Origin: Nocardia caishijiensis NBRC 108228
GTDB taxonomy: Bacteria; Actinomycetota; Actinomycetes; Mycobacteriales; Mycobacteriaceae
Direction of reading: 5' to 3'
Assembly: GCF_001612825.1 (NCBI RefSeq)
Contig: NZ_BDBE01000030.1
Span: forward strand, 186,001-250,000
DNA: 64,000 nucleotides
The notes below the pieces were generated by a model, which did not search any database, was not told the DNA's origin, and saw only the letters and a program-made list of their open reading frames with translations. The position numbers and the translations under genes were made by a program. Below, piece after piece: positions 24,909-34,063 of this stretch (position 1 is the stretch's first letter; every line of letters starts with the position of its first letter).

Positions 24909-26546
24909 CTAGGCGCGGGCCAGGATGAAGTCGGCGGCCTGCTCACCGATGAAGATCGCCGGGGCATTGGTGTGCCCACGGATGATCAACGGCATCACCG
25001 AGGCATCGGCCACGCGCAGACCCTCGACACCGCGCACCTTCAGGTCCGGTCCGACCACGCTGGCGGTGTCGGTCCCCATCCGGCAGGTGCCGACCGGGTG
25101 GTACAGGGTGTGCGAGAACTTCTCGATGGTCAGCGCGATGGTCGCCTCGAGATCGTCGGGTGCCTGCGGCGGATAGATCAGCGGTCCGAGGGTGCTCTTG
25201 AGCGCAGGCTGACCCGCGAGTCCGGCGCACACCCGCAGCCCGGCGGTCAGCGCGGCCAGGTCGGCGCCGTCGGGGTCGGACAGGTAGCGCGGATCGATCA
25301 CCGGCTTGGCGGTCGGGTCGGCCGAGGCGAGCCCGATCCGGCCGCGGCTGCGCGGACGCAACAGGATGGATCCGAGCACCACACCGTGCTCGGTCGCCTC
25401 GACCAGGCCCTCGTGGTAGAACGGCGCCGGTGCGTAGATCAGCTCCAGGTCGGGGTGCTCGAGTTCGGGCTCGCTGCGCACGAAGCCGTATGCCTCACCG
25501 ACATTGGAGGTGAGCATGCCTCGATGGCGCACCACGTAGTTCAGCAGTTCCAGCGGCTTCTCCGCGGTGTACAGCGAATCCGACTCCACGCTGTAGCCGA
25601 GCGCGGCGATCAGGTGGTCCTGCAGATTGGCGCCGACCTCGGGGGAGTGGGCGACCACGTCGATCCCGTGTTCGGTGAGCTGTTCGCGGTCACCGATACC
25701 CGAGAGCTGCAGCAGCTGAGGGCTGTTCACCGCTCCGCCACACAGGATGACCTCCTTCGCGGCGGTCACGACGTGCGTCTGCCCGGCGTGCAGGAACTCG
25801 ACCCCGGTCGCCTTCGTCCCCTCGAACAGCACCCGGGTGGCCAGCGCCTCGGCCCGCACGGTGAGGTTCGTGCGCTTCATCGCGGGTCGCAGGTAGGCGT
25901 CGGCGGTGCTCCAGCGGCGGCCGTCGCGCTGGGTCACCATGGTCTGGGTGAAGCCCTCGGGCGCGGGACGATTCGCGGCCTCCAGTTTGTGGCCCGCCTG
26001 CCGCGCCGCCTCGAGGAAGGCGTGGGTGGAGGCGCGCGGGCTGCGCTGGCGCTGCACGTGCAACGGCCCCTTCGCACCCTCGTCGGGGAACTGCGCGTCC
26101 TGCACGTGCTCGATCTTGCGGAACTGCTCGACCGCCGAGGCGAAATTCCACTTCTCGCCCGCCAGCAGCCCCCATTCCTCGTAGTCGGCGCGGAAACCGC
26201 GCACCCACATCATCGCGTTCATCGACGACGAACCGCCGAAGGTCTTGCCGCGCGGCCAGTAGATCTGCCGGTCACCGAGCGCGGACTGCGGTTCGGTGAG
26301 GTAGTCCCAATCCCGCTCGGTGCGGAACAGTTTCGAGAACGCGGCGGGAATATGGGCGAACTTGTCGTCGTCCGCGGGCCCGGCCTCCAACAGGACGACC
26401 GTGGTGCCCGCGTCGGCGCTGAGCCGGTTCGCGAGCACCGCCCCCGCTGACCCGGAGCCGACGATCACGTAATCCGCGGACGTCCCACCTGCTTGCACTG
26501 TCCAACTCCGATCCTGCACTGCATCTGTCGTAGCCAACACGGACAC
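24909..26546 (-). CDS. GMC-family FAD oxidoreductase (choline dehydrogenase-like)
   Basis: 545-aa GMC oxidoreductase. FAD-binding [17 protein letters not shown] is near residue 27; the first GMC signature is [15 protein letters not shown]; the second includes [14 protein letters not shown]; the C-terminal active-site pair is HPVGTCRMG and HTNAPAI (His and Asn/His type). These enzymes oxidise alcohols with FAD. Substrate unknown; a sterol or long-chain alcohol is possible because a KstD-like flavoprotein gene lies 96 bp upstream in the same direction, perhaps in one transcript. Convergent with the DoxX-like gene. Confidence 0.88.
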   Translation of the reverse strand: MSVLATTDAVQDRSWTVQAGGTSADYVIVGSGSAGAVLANRLSADAGTTVVLLEAGPADDDKFAHIPAAFSKLFRTERDWDYLTEPQSALGDRQIYWPRGKTFGGSSSMNAMMWVRGFRADYEEWGLLAGEKWNFASAVEQFRKIEHVQDAQFPDEGAKGPLHVQRQRSPRASTHAFLEAARQAGHKLEAANRPAPEGFTQTMVTQRDGRRWSTADAYLRPAMKRTNLTVRAEALATRVLFEGTKATGVEFLHAGQTHVVTAAKEVILCGGAVNSPQLLQLSGIGDREQLTEHGIDVVAHSPEVGANLQDHLIAALGYSVESDSLYTAEKPLELLNYVVRHRGMLTSNVGEAYGFVRSEPELEHPDLELIYAPAPFYHEGLVEATEHGVVLGSILLRPRSRGRIGLASADPTAKPVIDPRYLSDPDGADLAALTAGLRVCAGLAGQPALKSTLGPLIYPPQAPDDLEATIALTIEKFSHTLYHPVGTCRMGTDTASVVGPDLKVRGVEGLRVADASVMPLIIRGHTNAPAIFIGEQAADFILARA

Positions 26547-26642
26547 ACCCGGGGCCCGCGTGAAAAGACCGCGAGCACAGCCGGACTCGGCGTCGAGCCG
26601 GGTGCTGCATGCAGCGTACTGACAGTCGGCGTCCGGCGGGAC

Positions 26643-28130
26643 TCAGTAGGTGCCCGCCGCTGCCGCGCGACCGGCCCGCCGACCGTAGAAACTGCCGTCG
26701 CCGAGCGAGGCCCCGCTGACATAACCACCCGCGCACAGCCCTGACGTGCAGCGACCGGCGGCGAACAGTCCCGGAATGGGTTCACCACTCACGTGCAGTA
26801 CCCGTGAGTCCAGGTCGGTGCGCAGCCCGCCGAGGGTGAATCCGGCGGTGAAACCGCGCAGATCGAACCCGGCCAGCGAGCCCTCGATCGGGCGCACCCA
26901 CTCGGGCTTCTTGCCGAGCAGGGGGTCGCCGCCGTTCGCGGCGTGCCGGTTGTAGGTGGCCACCGTGGTCTGCAGTGTCTGTTCGGGCAGGCCCATCTCG
27001 GTTTCGAGCTCGGCGACGGTCTCGGCGACCCATTTCGGTGGGAACCGGAAGAACGGGGTCGATGTCTCCGTGGCGAGGGCTTCCTCGAGAGAACGTTCGT
27101 CGAGGATCAGGAAGGCCTGGTTCTCCTGCCGCAGCAGAGTGGCCTGGCCGATCCGGCCGGGGTAGGTGTCCTCGGCGATGTAGCGCTGACCGCGCCCGTT
27201 GACGAGGATGCCGCGCGCCATCATCTGGGGGTCACCGAAGATCGCGACCTCGCTGGCGTCCATGTGGGCCAGCTCGGCGCCGAGCGCCTGCGCCAACCGG
27301 ATGCCGATACCGTCGTGTTCTTCGATGGCGGCGCCGGGGCGGCCGGTCAACTGCGGGGTGTACCGATCGATCATCTCGGTGTCGTAGGCGAAGCTGCCGG
27401 TCGCCAGCACCACACCGCGGGTCGCCCGGATCGTGACCGGCTTGCCGAAGTGCGTGGCGAGCAGGCCGACCACCCGATCGTCGTCGTCGACGATCAGTCG
27501 CCGGATTCGGGTGTCGTACTCGACGGCGACGCCGAGCGCGGCGACAGTGTCGGCGAGCGGCTTCATCAGCATGTATCCACCGCTGCGTTCGCCGATCTTC
27601 TTGTTCGCCAGCTGCGGAACGTGACCGCGCGGTGCGGGTGCGGCGAGGTCGAGGAACGGTGCCGCGTTCTCGCCGCCGGAATACATCAGGCCCTCGTCGT
27701 GCGGCGGCTCCCAGCCCGGCTCACCCCAGAACTCCGCCTTGAACGGCACACCGCAGTCCACGAGCCAGTCGTAGTGTTCGACACTGCCCGCGCAGTAGTC
27801 GGCGATCTTGGCGGCATCGACGCCGGGACCGAGTGCCGCGGTGAGGAACGCGGCCATGTTCTCGGCAGTGTCGTCGAAGCCGAGCGCCCGTTGCAGCGCG
27901 GTTCCGCCGCCGAGGTACACGAAGCCGCCCGCGAGCGCGGCGGCCCCACCCCAGCCACCGGTGCGTTCCAGGATCAGCACCCGCGCACCCGCGCGGGCGG
28001 CTTCGATGGCGGCGCACACCCCCGCGATGCCGAAACCGGCGACCACCACGTCGACCTCGAAATCCCACTGGTCCACGGCGTTCTCGCGCAGTGGCCGGAC
28101 GGTATCGGTTCGCGGGCTGGTGTCGGTCAC
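26643..28130 (-). CDS. FAD-dependent dehydrogenase (KstD/fumarate-reductase-like)
   Basis: 495-aa flavoprotein of the succinate dehydrogenase/3-ketosteroid-delta1-dehydrogenase superfamily. Motifs: VVVAGFGIAGVCAAIEAARAG (residues about 28-48; FGIAG fold loop), ERTGGWGGAAALAGG with the second glycine run, GVVLATGSFAYD, and the C-terminal GLFAAGRCTSGLCAGGYVSG FAD-binding end. It likely performs an FAD-dependent dehydrogenation of a ring or enone compound. Length is typical. Divergent from the glutathione peroxidase gene; the GMC gene follows on the same strand. Confidence 0.85.
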   Translation of the reverse strand: MTDTSPRTDTVRPLRENAVDQWDFEVDVVVAGFGIAGVCAAIEAARAGARVLILERTGGWGGAAALAGGFVYLGGGTALQRALGFDDTAENMAAFLTAALGPGVDAAKIADYCAGSVEHYDWLVDCGVPFKAEFWGEPGWEPPHDEGLMYSGGENAAPFLDLAAPAPRGHVPQLANKKIGERSGGYMLMKPLADTVAALGVAVEYDTRIRRLIVDDDDRVVGLLATHFGKPVTIRATRGVVLATGSFAYDTEMIDRYTPQLTGRPGAAIEEHDGIGIRLAQALGAELAHMDASEVAIFGDPQMMARGILVNGRGQRYIAEDTYPGRIGQATLLRQENQAFLILDERSLEEALATETSTPFFRFPPKWVAETVAELETEMGLPEQTLQTTVATYNRHAANGGDPLLGKKPEWVRPIEGSLAGFDLRGFTAGFTLGGLRTDLDSRVLHVSGEPIPGLFAAGRCTSGLCAGGYVSGASLGDGSFYGRRAGRAAAAGTY

Positions 28131-28293
28131 GGCTGCCTCCGGTGGTCGGTGTGTACCGAAATGGTGCCGCCTGGGCGCTCACAAAACAAGAACGTGTTAC
28201 AGATTCCCGTCCAGCGGGACGCCGGGGCCGGTGTGCGCGACTCCGGTACCGTGGCCGTCGAACCCACGTCGAGAAGAATCTGGTGGTGCACAC

Positions 28294-28785
28294 ATGAGCG
28301 CGAACATCCGGGACATCGCGGTCGAGACCCTCACGGGCGAGCCGACCACACTGGGCGAACTGGCGGGCGACAAGGCCGTGCTGCTGGTGAACGTCGCCTC
28401 CAAATGCGGGTTGACCCCGCAGTACACCGGCCTGGTCGAACTGCAGAAGAGTTACGGCGAGCGCGGTTTCACCGTGATCGGCATGCCGTGCAACCAGTTC
28501 ATGGGCCAGGAACCGGGCAGTGCCGAGGAGATCCAGGAGTTCTGCTCGGTCACCTACGGTGTCGACTTCCCGCTGCTGGCCAAGGCCGAGGTCAACGGCG
28601 CGGACCGGCACCCGCTGTACCAGGCGCTCACCGAGGTCCCCGACGCCGAGGGCGCGGCCGGTGACGTGCAGTGGAACTTCGAGAAGTTCCTCATCGCGCG
28701 CGACGGTACGGTGGCCGCGCGGTTCCGTCCGCGCACCACGCCGGACGACCCACAGGTCGTGCGGGCCGTCGAAGCGCAGCTCTGA
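28294..28785 (+). CDS. Glutathione peroxidase-family thiol peroxidase
   Basis: 163-aa peroxidase that reduces H2O2 and organic peroxides. Active-site Cys in VASKCGLTPQY (about residue 36), Gln in PCNQFMGQEPG, and Trp/Asn in WNFEKFLI form the GPx tetrad. Lacking selenocysteine and glutathione in actinobacteria, such enzymes usually use thioredoxin. GTG/ATG choices are clear: ATG 28294. Divergent from the KstD-like gene; followed about 100 bp later by the methyltransferase. Confidence 0.92.
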   Translation: MSANIRDIAVETLTGEPTTLGELAGDKAVLLVNVASKCGLTPQYTGLVELQKSYGERGFTVIGMPCNQFMGQEPGSAEEIQEFCSVTYGVDFPLLAKAEVNGADRHPLYQALTEVPDAEGAAGDVQWNFEKFLIARDGTVAARFRPRTTPDDPQVVRAVEAQL

Positions 28786-28890
28786 GCTGGAGGAGTCGGC
28801 AGAGCGCTCCCGAGATACGTTCCCTACCAAGGGAATAGATCATCTAGGCTGAGTTCGGAAAGGCACCCGTCCGAACTACGGAGGCATCCG

Positions 28891-29721
28891 ATGTCGCACG
28901 CTTCTGCCGCTTACCCCAGCTCCGTGCCCGTCGGAGTCGACACGACGCGGGCCAGTATCGCCCGCGTCTACGACGCCGCGCTCAACGGCAAGGACAACTA
29001 CGAAGTCGACCGCGCGGTCCTGGCCCAGGTGCGCACCGTCGCGCCGCAGGTCAACGATCTGGCCTGGGCCAACCGGGATTTCCTCATCCGGGCGTGCCGT
29101 TTCCTCGCCAGAATGGGAATCGACCAGTACCTCGATCTCGGCTCGGGATTACCCACGGCCGAGAACACGCATCAGGTCGTGCAGCGGGTGAACCCCGCGT
29201 CGCACGTGGTGTACGTCGACAACGATCCGTCGGTGCTTGCGCACGCGCAGGCGCTGCTGGCGAGCAACAGCCGCACCCGCATCGCCGCGGCCGACATCTT
29301 CGCGCCCCTCGATGTCCTCGGCAACGAGATCGTGCGCACCGAACTCGACTTCACCCGCCCGATCGCCCTGTTCCAGGTCGGCACCCTGCACCACTACCTC
29401 GGCGACGACGCCCCGACGCTGATGCAGACCTACATCGACGCCCTCCCCGCCGGTTCCTTCATCGCCATCGCCCACTTCCACGACCCCGAAACCCCGGACC
29501 ACAGCGACCTGGCCAGGAAAATGGAAGAGAAGTTCATCCACAGCCCGATGGGTAGCGGCCGCTTCCGCACCCACGCCGAAATCCAGGCCATGTTCGGTAC
29601 CACCACCCTCATCGAGCCCGGCCTCGTCCGCTGCGACGACTGGTGGCCCGACGGCCCCCACCTCACCCCCCTCTCCGACGTCCGTCACTGCATCCTCGGC
29701 GGCGTCGGCCACAAGCGCTAG
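28891..29721 (+). CDS. SAM-dependent methyltransferase (DUF574 type)
   Basis: 276-aa protein of the actinobacterial DUF574 methyltransferase family. N-terminal hallmark TRASIARVYDAALNGKDNYE, then motif I QYLDLGSGLPT (about residues 80-90) and VVYVDNDPSVLAHA for SAM binding. Many paralogues occur per Nocardia or Streptomyces genome; substrates are mostly unknown. GGAGG lies upstream of the ATG. Apparently monocistronic. Confidence 0.9.
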   Translation: MSHASAAYPSSVPVGVDTTRASIARVYDAALNGKDNYEVDRAVLAQVRTVAPQVNDLAWANRDFLIRACRFLARMGIDQYLDLGSGLPTAENTHQVVQRVNPASHVVYVDNDPSVLAHAQALLASNSRTRIAAADIFAPLDVLGNEIVRTELDFTRPIALFQVGTLHHYLGDDAPTLMQTYIDALPAGSFIAIAHFHDPETPDHSDLARKMEEKFIHSPMGSGRFRTHAEIQAMFGTTTLIEPGLVRCDDWWPDGPHLTPLSDVRHCILGGVGHKR

Positions 29722-29894
29722 CGATCGGTGAGCAGGGCCTCGGCCGTGCCGATTTGATCCCGTGGACATGCGCGAACGTGTACCTGGCTAGAGGCGCGGG
29801 CGCGGGGGTGGGTTCGTGCCGGTAGGCTCGGGGTGTCGCCGGTGAGGGATACGGGTGACGTGCCGCGGGAGCGGCTGCGTCGGAAGTAGGAAGT

Positions 29895-30203
29895 GTGAAG
29901 GGCAGCGAGGACAGTTCTGGTTCGGGGGAGCGCGAGGCGGCGAAGGTCGTTCGGCTGCCCAGGCGGCCCAGGCGGCATCGTTCGGAGGCCGCCGATCCCC
30001 GACGCCGGTTGCCGGACCCCGCCTTCGACCCGGCCCCGACCCGACCGGTGACCCGAGCCGAACTGCAGGCCGAATCGGCGACGTGGCCGGTACCCGCGGT
30101 GGGCCAGCAGGCGAGCGGTGGTACCGAGCACGACCGGAATGTCATCGACCTGGGTGCTTCGCGTCGCAAACGCGCCGCTCGGCGGATATCCGACAACGGC
30201 TGA
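29895..30203 (+). CDS. Small basic hypothetical protein (102 aa)
   Basis: 102 aa, unrecognised. Highly charged and probably disordered, with KVVRLPRRPRRHRSEAADPR near the N-terminus and a basic C-terminus SRRKRAARR. Codon third positions are GC-rich throughout, consistent with real coding. GTG 29895 follows GTAGGAAGT. It could bind nucleic acid or be a membrane-complex accessory; I cannot say which. Confidence 0.55.
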   Translation: MKGSEDSSGSGEREAAKVVRLPRRPRRHRSEAADPRRRLPDPAFDPAPTRPVTRAELQAESATWPVPAVGQQASGGTEHDRNVIDLGASRRKRAARRISDNG

Positions 30204-30368
30204 GCGCCGTATTCCTTAGCACTGCTTAATAACTCGCGAAATGCAATCCTCGGGTACGATCACCCCGGGGGAGCGCGAGATGTCCGATGGTCTGCTTAGT
30301 ATGTCGCAGGCGACGGCAGCTTCGGCTGCCTCACCAAGCGAATTACGACCATCTCCAGGGGATGAACC

Positions 30369-31169
30369 TTGATCGACATCACACCGCACCGCACCCCGCG
30401 TCGCCGGTCCGCCGTGACCGCGGTCGTCGCGGCCGCCGCACTGTGCGCCGCCCTCGTCACCGGCTGCACGAAGGACGACTCGACGACCACCGCGGCTCCG
30501 CCGACCGGCGCGCTGCCCGACGGCGCGCAGATCGTGAAGGAGTCGGCCAAGACCACTCAGACCCTGCGCACCGTTCACCTGAACATCGACGTGAAGAACC
30601 TGCCCGACCTGCCAGTGGAAACCGTGTCGTCGGACGTCACCAACGAGACCCAGGGCTCGGGCGCCGCCATGGGTGAGGCGAAGGTCAAGATCAAGCCCGA
30701 GGACCCGTTCACCGAGGCGAAGTTCCTGGTGGTGGACAAGGTTCTGTACACCGAGGTCAGCGGCCGCTATGTGCCCGCCGGTCCGGCCGAGAAGGTCTAC
30801 GATCCGGGCGTCATCCTGGACAAGGACAAGGGCATCGCGAACGTGATCGCCAACATCCAGAATCCCAAGGCCGAGGCTCGCGAGGTCATCGACGGCATCA
30901 ACACCGTCAAGGTCAGCGGAACCATCGACGCCGCGGTGATCGACCCGATCGTGCCCCGCATCGGTCAGAACGCCGGGACCATGCCGATCACCGTGTGGAT
31001 CCAGGACGTCGCCCCGCCCGCCTCGGACTCGACCAAGCCGTCGGAGGCCGCCTCCACCGGTGAGGGCCCCAACCTCGTTCGCGCCGTGGTGAAGAAGGAC
31101 CAGGGCGAGGTCACCGTCGGCCTGTCGAACTGGGCCAAGCCGGTGAACATCGTCAAGCCCGCAGGCTGA
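30369..31169 (+). CDS. LppX/LprAFG-family lipoprotein
   Basis: 266-aa exported lipoprotein. The signal peptide ends with the lipobox LVTGC (Cys about 33). The mature region has the LppX_LprAFG pattern: QIVKESAKTTQTLRTVHLNI, KFLVVDKVLYTEVSGRYVPA, IDGINTVKVSGTID and a closing VTVGLSNWAKPV. Family members carry triacylated lipids across the periplasmic space in mycobacteria and their relatives. TTG 30369 is used with AGGGGA upstream. Followed by a long dyad terminator. No transporter such as Rv1410/p55 lies adjacent. Confidence 0.88.
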   Translation: MIDITPHRTPRRRSAVTAVVAAAALCAALVTGCTKDDSTTTAAPPTGALPDGAQIVKESAKTTQTLRTVHLNIDVKNLPDLPVETVSSDVTNETQGSGAAMGEAKVKIKPEDPFTEAKFLVVDKVLYTEVSGRYVPAGPAEKVYDPGVILDKDKGIANVIANIQNPKAEAREVIDGINTVKVSGTIDAAVIDPIVPRIGQNAGTMPITVWIQDVAPPASDSTKPSEAASTGEGPNLVRAVVKKDQGEVTVGLSNWAKPVNIVKPAG

Positions 31170-31193
31170 TCCGCACCCGCACACCCGACAGCC

Positions 31194-31256
31194 CACACCG
31201 GTCCGGGATCGCGGAATCCGGCACACCGTGCCGCTCCGCCGACCCGGACCGGTGTG
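31194..31256. terminator. Large branched hairpin after LppX-like gene
   Basis: 14-bp perfect outer stem CACACCGGTCCGGG / CCCGGACCGGTGTG enclosing 35 nt that can itself form GGCAC-n3-GTGCC. It lies 25 bp after the stop, before the desaturase promoter region. Confidence 0.65.
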
Positions 31257-31379
31257 TCGTTGGGTCGGCCGATAAGAAAAGTTTCAGCGAGATGCAAGGC
31301 GCCGCAAGGACTATACGTGTCGGGACGCTGGTCGGCAGGCACACGCATCGACCGCCGTTCGGACACGAAGGAAGCACTG

Positions 31380-32846
31380 ATGACGATCGACGATCGACCT
31401 GATGAACAGGAGCGCGAGCTCCCGCCACCACCCGGCCCCGGGGGGCGGCCGCCGGTCAACAACGTGTGGGTGTATAACGGTAAAGCCTACGACCTGAGCG
31501 AGTGGATCTCCAAGCATCCGGGCGGTGAATTCTTCATCGGCCGAACGAAAAACCGCGACATCACGTCGATCATCGGTTCCTACCATCGTGATCCGGAAAA
31601 AATCGCGCGGATGATCGAGCGTTACAGCCTCAATCGTAATGCCACGCCCGAGGATATCCATCCGAAGAACAATGCCCCGGATTTCCTCTTCAAAGAGGGT
31701 TTCAACAGCTGGGACGACACCCCGAAGTACAAGTTCGACGACAAGAACGACCTGTTGCACGCGGTGAAGGCCCGGATCAAGGAACCCGAGCTGGCCGCGC
31801 GGCTGAAGCGAATGGACCGCGCGTTCGACATCGTGGTCGCGTTCCTGATCTTCGCCTACTTCGCGGTGCAGGGTCTGCGGCTCTACGACACCAGTTGGAT
31901 GCCGTTGCCGGTCTTCGTGATCGCGATGGTGCTGCTGCGCAGTTCGCTGGCAGGCTTCGGCCACTACGCGATCCACCGCGCGCAGAAGGGCTGGAACAAG
32001 TACGCGGTGAACGCCTTCGACATGAACTATGTCGCACTGTCCTTCGTCACCGCCGACGGTCACGCCCTGCTGCACCACCCGCACACCCAGAGTGAAGTCG
32101 ACATCAAGAAGAACGTCTTCACCATGATGACGCAGGTCCCGCGCCTGTACCGGGTGCCGATCCACACGGTGCACAAGTTCGGACATCTGTTGACGGGCAT
32201 GATCATTCGCCTGCTCGACGTCTGCCGACTCACCCGCAAGGTCGGCATCAAGGACATGTACGGCACCTGGCGGGGAGCGCTGCCGCACTTCATCGGGTCG
32301 TTCGGGATGCGGTTCCTGCTGGTCGCGGAGTTCGTGGCCTTCGCCGTCGCGGGCGATTTGCTCGCCTGGGCACTGCAATTCGTGATCACCCTGTGGATCA
32401 GCACCTTCATGGTCGTCGCCAGTCACGACTTCGAGGTACCGACCGAGGAGTTGCACACCGAGACCGAGGACTGGGGCGTCAACCAGCTCGAACAGGCCTA
32501 CGACCTGACCGTGGTCGGCAACAAGTACGTCGACTGCTTCCTGTCGGCGGGCTTGAGCTCGCACCGGGTGCACCACGTTCTTCCGTTCCAGCGCAGCGGT
32601 TTCGCCAACATCGCCTCCGAGGACGTGGTGCGCGAGGAGGCCGCGAAGTTCGGGGTCCAGTGGCTGCCCGCGAAGAGCTTCTTCGGTGATCGTCTCCCCA
32701 AGCTGTGCCGGACCTATCTGCTCGCACCCTCGGACGAGGCGCAGCAGAACCGGTGGGGGCTGGTGCGTGAACACTGCGCGCCCTCAGCGTTGAAGACCTG
32801 CGTCACCTACACGGTGCAGGGCTTCACCGGCATCGGAACCGTCTGA
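31380..32846 (+). CDS. Cytochrome b5-fatty acid desaturase fusion
   Basis: 488-aa membrane-bound desaturase. Residues about 28-75 are a cytochrome b5 domain with heme His in SKHPGGE (His 46) and in GSYHRDP (His 69). The desaturase part has hydrophobic helices near 145-180 and 305-345 and His-rich boxes HYAIH, HALLHHPHTQ and SHRVHHVLPF that bind the di-iron centre. Front-end desaturases have this b5-first layout. GAAGGAAG precedes ATG 31380. It heads a three-gene unit with a type III PKS (38 bp later) and an ABC exporter, so it may tailor the acyl starter or product of that PKS. Confidence 0.88.
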   Translation: MTIDDRPDEQERELPPPPGPGGRPPVNNVWVYNGKAYDLSEWISKHPGGEFFIGRTKNRDITSIIGSYHRDPEKIARMIERYSLNRNATPEDIHPKNNAPDFLFKEGFNSWDDTPKYKFDDKNDLLHAVKARIKEPELAARLKRMDRAFDIVVAFLIFAYFAVQGLRLYDTSWMPLPVFVIAMVLLRSSLAGFGHYAIHRAQKGWNKYAVNAFDMNYVALSFVTADGHALLHHPHTQSEVDIKKNVFTMMTQVPRLYRVPIHTVHKFGHLLTGMIIRLLDVCRLTRKVGIKDMYGTWRGALPHFIGSFGMRFLLVAEFVAFAVAGDLLAWALQFVITLWISTFMVVASHDFEVPTEELHTETEDWGVNQLEQAYDLTVVGNKYVDCFLSAGLSSHRVHHVLPFQRSGFANIASEDVVREEAAKFGVQWLPAKSFFGDRLPKLCRTYLLAPSDEAQQNRWGLVREHCAPSALKTCVTYTVQGFTGIGTV

Positions 32847-32884
32847 CCCGGCCGCTGCCCGTTACCACTGTCTCGAAAGGAATT

Positions 32885-34054
32885 GTGCCCGTGTCTGTTT
32901 CCATTGATGAAGGTGTGCGTCGATCACGCGGGCACGACCTGCTACCGCCCACGCCGCCGACCACTGTCGGGGTGATCGAGGCCGTGGCCACCGGCTCGCC
33001 GCAGCGGGTGATCGAGCAGGCCGTCAACGCCGGGCGGGTGGCGGAGCTGTTCTCCGATCCGGTGCAGCGGCAGCGCATTCCACGGATCTACGAGAAGACG
33101 CGGATCGACACCCGACATCTGGCGATCGATCCACTCGCTCCCGATTTCCTCGAGTTCAGCAGGCGGCCCGGCACCATCCGGGAGCGGATGAATCTGTTCT
33201 TCGAGCACGCGGCACCGCTGGCGGTCGACGTGGCCCGCCGCGCGGTGGCGGGCCTGGCGAACCCGGCCGAGGACATCGGTCAGCTGATCTTCGTGACCAG
33301 CACCGGGTTCATCGCCCCCGGCGTGGATGTCGCGGTCGTCAAGGCGCTCGGCCTCTCGCCGACGGTCAACCGGATGATCGTGAACTTCATGGGGTGTGCC
33401 GCCGCGATGAACGGCATCCGGACCGCCGTCGACTTCGTGCGCGCGCATCCGGACAAGAAATCGATGGTGCTGTGCATCGAACTGAGTTCGGTGAACGCGG
33501 TGTTCGACGACGACGTCAACGACGTGATCACCCACAGCCTCTTCGGCGACGGGTGCGGCGCGGTGGTGATCGGTGCCAACCAGGTGCATCAGCCGCTGGC
33601 GCCCGGCAGCGTCGTGATCCGCGACAGCTTCAGCCACCTGTTCGACGACGCCGAGGACGGCATCGTGCTCGGGGTGAAGGGCGCGGGCATCACCTGCGAG
33701 CTCGCGACGAGCCTGCCCGACTACATCTACCGTGGCGTCGATCCGGTGGTGTCGCGGGTGCTGGCACGCAACGGACTCGACAAGGCCGACATCGAGTTGT
33801 GGGCGATCCACCCGGGTGGGCCGCGCATCATCGAGGAGTCGGCCCGCTCGCTCGGGATCGCGCCCGAATCGGCCGCACCGAGCTGGGCCGTGCTCGCCGA
33901 GCACGGCAACATGCTGAGCGTGTCGCTGATCTTCGTGCTCGAGCGGATGATCCGCGAATCCGAGTCGACGGCACCGATTTCCACCGGGGTGGCGTTCTCG
34001 TTCGCGCCCGGTGTCACCCTCGAGGGCATCGTTTTCGATGTCATCCGCAGCTGA
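32885..34054 (+). CDS. Type III polyketide synthase
   Basis: 389-aa chalcone-synthase-type ketosynthase, which condenses an acyl-CoA starter with malonyl-CoA units to an alkylpyrone or alkylresorcinol. The catalytic triad is visible: Cys 171 in NFMGCAAAMNG, His 309 in WAIHPGGPRI and Asn 342 in EHGNMLSVS. It resembles mycobacterial PKS10/11/18 and bacterial alkylpyrone synthases in the GFIAPGVD and GDGCGAVVI stretches. It lies between a b5-desaturase and an exporter gene with gaps of 38 and 9 bp. The starter chain and product are unknown. Confidence 0.9.
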   Translation: MPVSVSIDEGVRRSRGHDLLPPTPPTTVGVIEAVATGSPQRVIEQAVNAGRVAELFSDPVQRQRIPRIYEKTRIDTRHLAIDPLAPDFLEFSRRPGTIRERMNLFFEHAAPLAVDVARRAVAGLANPAEDIGQLIFVTSTGFIAPGVDVAVVKALGLSPTVNRMIVNFMGCAAAMNGIRTAVDFVRAHPDKKSMVLCIELSSVNAVFDDDVNDVITHSLFGDGCGAVVIGANQVHQPLAPGSVVIRDSFSHLFDDAEDGIVLGVKGAGITCELATSLPDYIYRGVDPVVSRVLARNGLDKADIELWAIHPGGPRIIEESARSLGIAPESAAPSWAVLAEHGNMLSVSLIFVLERMIRESESTAPISTGVAFSFAPGVTLEGIVFDVIRS

Positions 34055-34063
34055 GAGTCCATC

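Noticed and set aside
23613..26450. A 945-codon open frame on the plus strand crossing the sigma factor, DoxX and GMC genes
   Set aside because: It runs antisense through two motif-complete genes and out of frame through a third.
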